The notes below the pieces were generated by a model. That model had not been told where the DNA came from and ran no database searches. It worked only from the letters and a program-made list of their open reading frames with translations. From contig JBBIJF010000005.1 of the NCBI GenBank assembly GCA_037446115.1, positions 62,001 to 126,000 of the forward strand: DNA of 64,000 bases, in the 5' to 3' direction. The DNA comes from JANWXD01 sp037446115. GTDB taxonomy: Bacteria; Acidobacteriota; Terriglobia; Bryobacterales; Bryobacteraceae. This document shows, piece by piece, positions 61,440 through 64,000 of the stretch (its first letter is position 1; every line of letters begins with the position of its first letter). The position numbers and the translations under genes were made by a program.

Positions 61440-61775
61440 TCAACCATTCCGCGCCGCCAGGGCGCAGGCGCGCCGCAGGTCACGGCGGCCGAGTCTGTCG
61501 CGCTCCAGGTCGCGCCGCAACACCGGCAGCAGGCTGCCGAGGAGCGGCGTGCCGGCGGCGAGTGAATATCGGACCCGCATGCCCGCGCGATGACTGGTCA
61601 CCAGACCGGCGCTGCGCAGATAGGCCAGGTGGCGCGACAGCAGCGGCTGGGGCAATCCGAGCACGGCCTGGATCTCACACACGCACCAGGGGCGCCGGGC
61701 GAGAAGATTCACGATCCGGAGGCGGGTGGGGTCGCCGAGAGCCTTGAACACGCGAGCCAGAGCGTCCATTGCCAT
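61440..61775 (-). CDS. arsR: ArsR family metalloregulator
   Basis: 111 residues; an internal ATG at 61769 is the alternative start, since an operator-like repeat overlaps the first one. Winged helix: FKALGDPTRLRIVNLL (10-25), recognition helix region QPLLSRHLAYLRSAGLV (42-58) and the wing with VRYSL. The metal site is the alpha-3 pair C31-V-C33, matching the arsenite-sensing C-x-C of classical ArsR but lacking the third Cys in the usual place (C104 near the C-terminus could serve). It represses its own operon until As(III) or a similar soft metal binds. First of the four-gene minus-strand operon. Confidence 0.92.
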   Translation of the reverse strand: MAMDALARVFKALGDPTRLRIVNLLARRPWCVCEIQAVLGLPQPLLSRHLAYLRSAGLVTSHRAGMRVRYSLAAGTPLLGSLLPVLRRDLERDRLGRRDLRRACALAARNG

Positions 61776-61793
61776 ATGCGCTTATGCACATAT
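61774..61793. promoter_or_regulatory. ArsR/SmtB-type operator palindrome
   Basis: ATATGCGCTTATGCACATAT matches its own reverse complement at 16 of 20 positions, with ATAT at each end as in ArsR/SmtB operators. It overlaps the first ATG of arsR and lies between arsR and the divergent arsC, so one bound dimer could control both directions. It also supports the second arsR start (61769) as the real one. Confidence 0.65.
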
Positions 61794-61897
61794 CGTTCCA
61801 AACAGAGTTTTCAGGATCTTATGATCTTTTTTGGACGCCGCCCGGGGCCGGGTGGGGGAAACCGCCCAGGGGAGAGTGAATTTACTCCCGCAAAAGC

Positions 61898-62371
61898 GTG
61901 TGTTCCAATGGAGGCGTGAGCAAGAAACGGGTCCTCATCGTCTGCACCGGCAACTCGGCCCGCAGCCAGATGGCGGAGGGCCTTCTCCGCCACCTGGGAG
62001 GCGAAGAGTTCGAGGTCGCAAGCGCCGGCACCCGCCCGGTGCAAGTCCGCCCCGAGGCCGTGACGGTGATGCGGGAGATCGGGATTGACATCTCCCGGCA
62101 CCGCTCCAAATCCGTCGAAGAGTTTACGGGGCAGCCTTTCGATTACGTCATTACGGTGTGCGACAGCGCGCGGGAGGAGTGCCCGGTCTTTCCGGGAGCT
62201 GCCAGGACGCTCCACTGGAGTTTCGAGGACCCGGCAGCCGCCCCCGGCTCCGGGGAGGAGCGCCTCGCTGTGTTCCGCCGGGTTCGCGACCAGATCGCCG
62301 AACGGCTGCGGCAGTTCCTCGAGGCGGAGGCCCGGGCGACCTCAGGGGCGCCCTCCGCGGCGGCCGAGTAG
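61898..62371 (+). CDS. arsC: Arsenate reductase, thioredoxin-dependent LMW-PTPase type
   Basis: 157 residues from GTG 61898; GTG 61916, just before the conserved SKKRVLIV, is an alternative. The active-site loop C16-TGNSAR-S23 (Cx5RS type) is followed by the two resolving cysteines C88 and C95 in VCDSAREECPVF, the full triad of thioredoxin-coupled arsenate reductases. It reduces As(V) to As(III) in the cytosol, which the adjacent permease could then export. Divergent from arsR and sharing the operator. Its 3-prime end overlaps the metallophosphoesterase gene by 30 bases, tail to tail. Confidence 0.93.
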   Translation: MCSNGGVSKKRVLIVCTGNSARSQMAEGLLRHLGGEEFEVASAGTRPVQVRPEAVTVMREIGIDISRHRSKSVEEFTGQPFDYVITVCDSAREECPVFPGAARTLHWSFEDPAAAPGSGEERLAVFRRVRDQIAERLRQFLEAEARATSGAPSAAAE

Positions 62372-63781
62372 AGCGGCGCGGCGCGCAACCTCCAGGGCTG
62401 CCGTCTCGGCGAAGGACTTCCAGGGTTCCCGGTCACCGGCAACCCGCGAGCGAATCCGTTCCCAAAACTCGGAGTGTCCCGCTCCGGGCGGCGCCGCTTC
62501 CTCCACGTGCACCTCGTAACGGCCTTCGTTGTAGAGGCGCACGCTGACCGCATGGAGCTCCTCGTCCACCAACACCACGGCGGCGCCCCGCAGCGGCTCC
62601 GGATCCGGAGATTCGACGACCCAGCCACCCGTGTTCAGCACGGTGAGGCCCCCGGGGAAGGCGGCGCTTTCGAGCCACACCTGAAACGGCTTGTGGGTAT
62701 GGCCGATCACGAAGGTCAAAGAGCGCGGCACTGCGCCGGCCTCCTGCTGCATCTGGCGCACCAGCAGCTCCTCGACATACCACCGCAGTTCCTTGCGGCT
62801 CGCCTCAGTGAGCGGAAAGCGCGGGTCGGGCAACTCCGTCTGCTGCCTTTCCTGCTTGCCGGCCACGTTGCGGACCAGGATCTGGCGAAACACGGCGCGC
62901 CAGATCTGCTCTTCCAGCCAGTCCGGCCAGACGTAGGGGATGTCGTAGCGCTGCGCCAGGCTGCGCGCCAGCGTGTCGGTGAGTGCCCGCAAACTCTTCT
63001 CGCTCGTCGTGGCCTCGTAAATGCGCTCGATCCCGGCGCCGGCCTCCCCCTGCCGGCCCATGGCCGACCAGAAGAAATCAATCCAGGCGAAGTTTTCTCC
63101 TTCGAGGGCGTACACCGTTTCCGGCATTTTCTTGTCCGGAAACACCAGCGACGTTGCGGTGGACATCAGCCTGTAGAGCGGCTCGATGAAATGGCCGTGA
63201 TGAAAGACCAGGCCGTGGGTGCCGTCCGGAGACCAGGTTCCGTAATTGGGGTAGGCGATGAGGATCTCGGCGCGCTCCAGCTGAGGGAGGCGGCGAGCCA
63301 TGGTGCTCAAAAACTCGCTGCTGAGGCGGTCGGCGCCCTGCATGTCCATGAACACCTTGGTGGTGTGCCATGGCGGCTCCAGTGGAGCGTGCGCTCCCTG
63401 GCGCCGCACGTAGTTCAGGTACTGCGCCTCGCGGGCCGTTTCCCACAAATGGTGGTCGTGGTTGCCGGGCACGCAGATGATCTCTGCGAACAGGGAGTCC
63501 CGGTCGGGCACCAGCGCCGCCAGACACTGCACTAATACCGACGCGGCCGTTTCCTCGCCCGCCAGCGCCAGTTCCAAAAGGTCCCCGTTGAGGATCAAGT
63601 CCGGGCGCGGGGCAGCCGCCTCGTTGGCCGCCACAAGCTCGCGGAGACACGCCGCCAGGCGCTCGAGCACCGGGCTCTGAACATCGGGCTGCACTCTGCC
63701 CTGCTCATCCACGTGGGTCAACAGACTGTCTTCTTCACCCAGATGCAAATCCGAAAGGCACACCCATCGAACATTCGGCAT
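62342..63781 (-). CDS. Metallophosphoesterase (calcineurin-like)
   Basis: 479 residues with the five calcineurin-like motifs in order: S10-D-L-H13, NGDLLE with Asp67, GNHDH with Asn107 and His108, FHHGHF (193-198, the first metal-site His) and IGHTHKP near residue 385. Both metal sites appear complete. An insert of about 180 residues separates the fourth and fifth motifs, with no other domain recognised. Substrate cannot be predicted; the family includes nucleotide, phospholipid and protein phosphatases. Convergent with arsC. Small gap of 24 bases to the next gene on the same strand. Confidence 0.88.
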   Translation of the reverse strand: MPNVRWVCLSDLHLGEEDSLLTHVDEQGRVQPDVQSPVLERLAACLRELVAANEAAAPRPDLILNGDLLELALAGEETAASVLVQCLAALVPDRDSLFAEIICVPGNHDHHLWETAREAQYLNYVRRQGAHAPLEPPWHTTKVFMDMQGADRLSSEFLSTMARRLPQLERAEILIAYPNYGTWSPDGTHGLVFHHGHFIEPLYRLMSTATSLVFPDKKMPETVYALEGENFAWIDFFWSAMGRQGEAGAGIERIYEATTSEKSLRALTDTLARSLAQRYDIPYVWPDWLEEQIWRAVFRQILVRNVAGKQERQQTELPDPRFPLTEASRKELRWYVEELLVRQMQQEAGAVPRSLTFVIGHTHKPFQVWLESAAFPGGLTVLNTGGWVVESPDPEPLRGAAVVLVDEELHAVSVRLYNEGRYEVHVEEAAPPGAGHSEFWERIRSRVAGDREPWKSFAETAALEVARRAALLGRRGGRP

Positions 63782-63805
63782 GGCAAATCTCCTCTTGGCG
63801 TGGCA

Positions 63806-64000
63806 TCAGACAATTTCCTCCAGGCGCCGGGCGCGCGTCTCCGGCAGCGCCAGCATCAGGAGCGCCCCGGCGACAAAAAACGTGGAATTCAGGGCCAGGG
63901 CGCTGCCGAAGCCGGCGTGGTCCGCCAGGCTCCCTACGGCATAAGGAGCCAGAGCGCTGAGCGCCCTTCCCACGTTATAGGTAAAGCCCTGCCCGGCGCC
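63806..64000 (-). CDS. MFS transporter, C-terminal fragment (truncated by window edge)
   Basis: On the minus strand an open frame enters from the right edge and stops at TGA (63808-63806): 64 codons, ending LPETRARRLEEIV. The sequence GQGFTYNVGRALSALAPYAV and a hydrophobic segment near FFVAGALLMLALPE match the last two membrane helices of major facilitator proteins. The N-terminal 80 percent lies outside the window. Substrate unknown. Confidence 0.75.
   Translation of the reverse strand, partial: GAGQGFTYNVGRALSALAPYAVGSLADHAGFGSALALNSTFFVAGALLMLALPETRARRLEEIV

Overview
This 64 kb window is GC-rich and densely coded. It reads as chromosome from an acidobacterium of the Solibacter/Bryobacter type. 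The taxonomic pointers are a secreted protein of the TIGR03437 family (a Solibacter-group hallmark), a large TonB-dependent receptor with an N-terminal carboxypeptidase-regulatory-like domain, an alternative complex III respiratory operon and a fused actinobacterial-style 2-oxoglutarate dehydrogenase. I saw no insertion sequence, phage gene, CRISPR array, rRNA or tRNA. The taxonomic call is inference from gene content.

Layout. 1-8.6 kb: a truncated class-C beta-lactamase-like hydrolase, a DnaC-like ATPase, a UroD-family protein with a twin-arginine leader, a secreted amidohydrolase, a 333-base gap with an RNA-like nested/pseudoknotted inverted-repeat structure, an HD-GYP response regulator, and a large M14 carboxypeptidase. 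8.69-20.8 kb: one respiratory operon behind a good sigma70-like promoter, actABCDEF (alternative complex III), a small membrane protein, SCO, and coxBACD of an A2-type caa3 oxidase. Most of its genes are translationally coupled. 20.8-30.4 kb: mini Hsp20, three Tad minor-pilin genes, a VCBS-repeat protein, fused E2-E1 2-oxoglutarate dehydrogenase, and a Thermus-like 7Fe ferredoxin. 30.4-37.4 kb: TonB receptor, then aroC-def-fmt-argJ. 37.4-44.6 kb: an exopolysaccharide cluster with initiating sugar transferase, Wzz-like protein, two glycosyltransferases, O-antigen-ligase-type protein, and a divergent second ligase-like protein.

44.6-55.65 kb is the most unusual part. A TIGR03437 secreted protein is followed by an apparent single transcript: HprK-like kinase, two B12-type radical SAM proteins, a tandem methyltransferase with a zinc ribbon, a third radical SAM protein, another methyltransferase, a deaminase-like amidohydrolase and a PF14907-type nucleotidyltransferase. 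Nearly all of these genes overlap by 4-16 bases. Together they look like a dedicated pathway that builds or decorates a methylated small molecule, peptide or glycan, and I do not recognise it as a described one.

55.6-64 kb: a B12-dependent diol dehydratase with fused large and medium subunits plus its small subunit, an HDOD protein, and an arsenic-type operon (arsR, CSCTVIP permease, CPRC mini-thioredoxin, Tat-leader FmdE protein) with divergent arsC and an ArsR-like operator. The window ends with a metallophosphoesterase and the C-terminal end of an MFS transporter.

Cobalamin is a recurring theme: the three radical SAM proteins and the diol dehydratase are all candidate B12 users.
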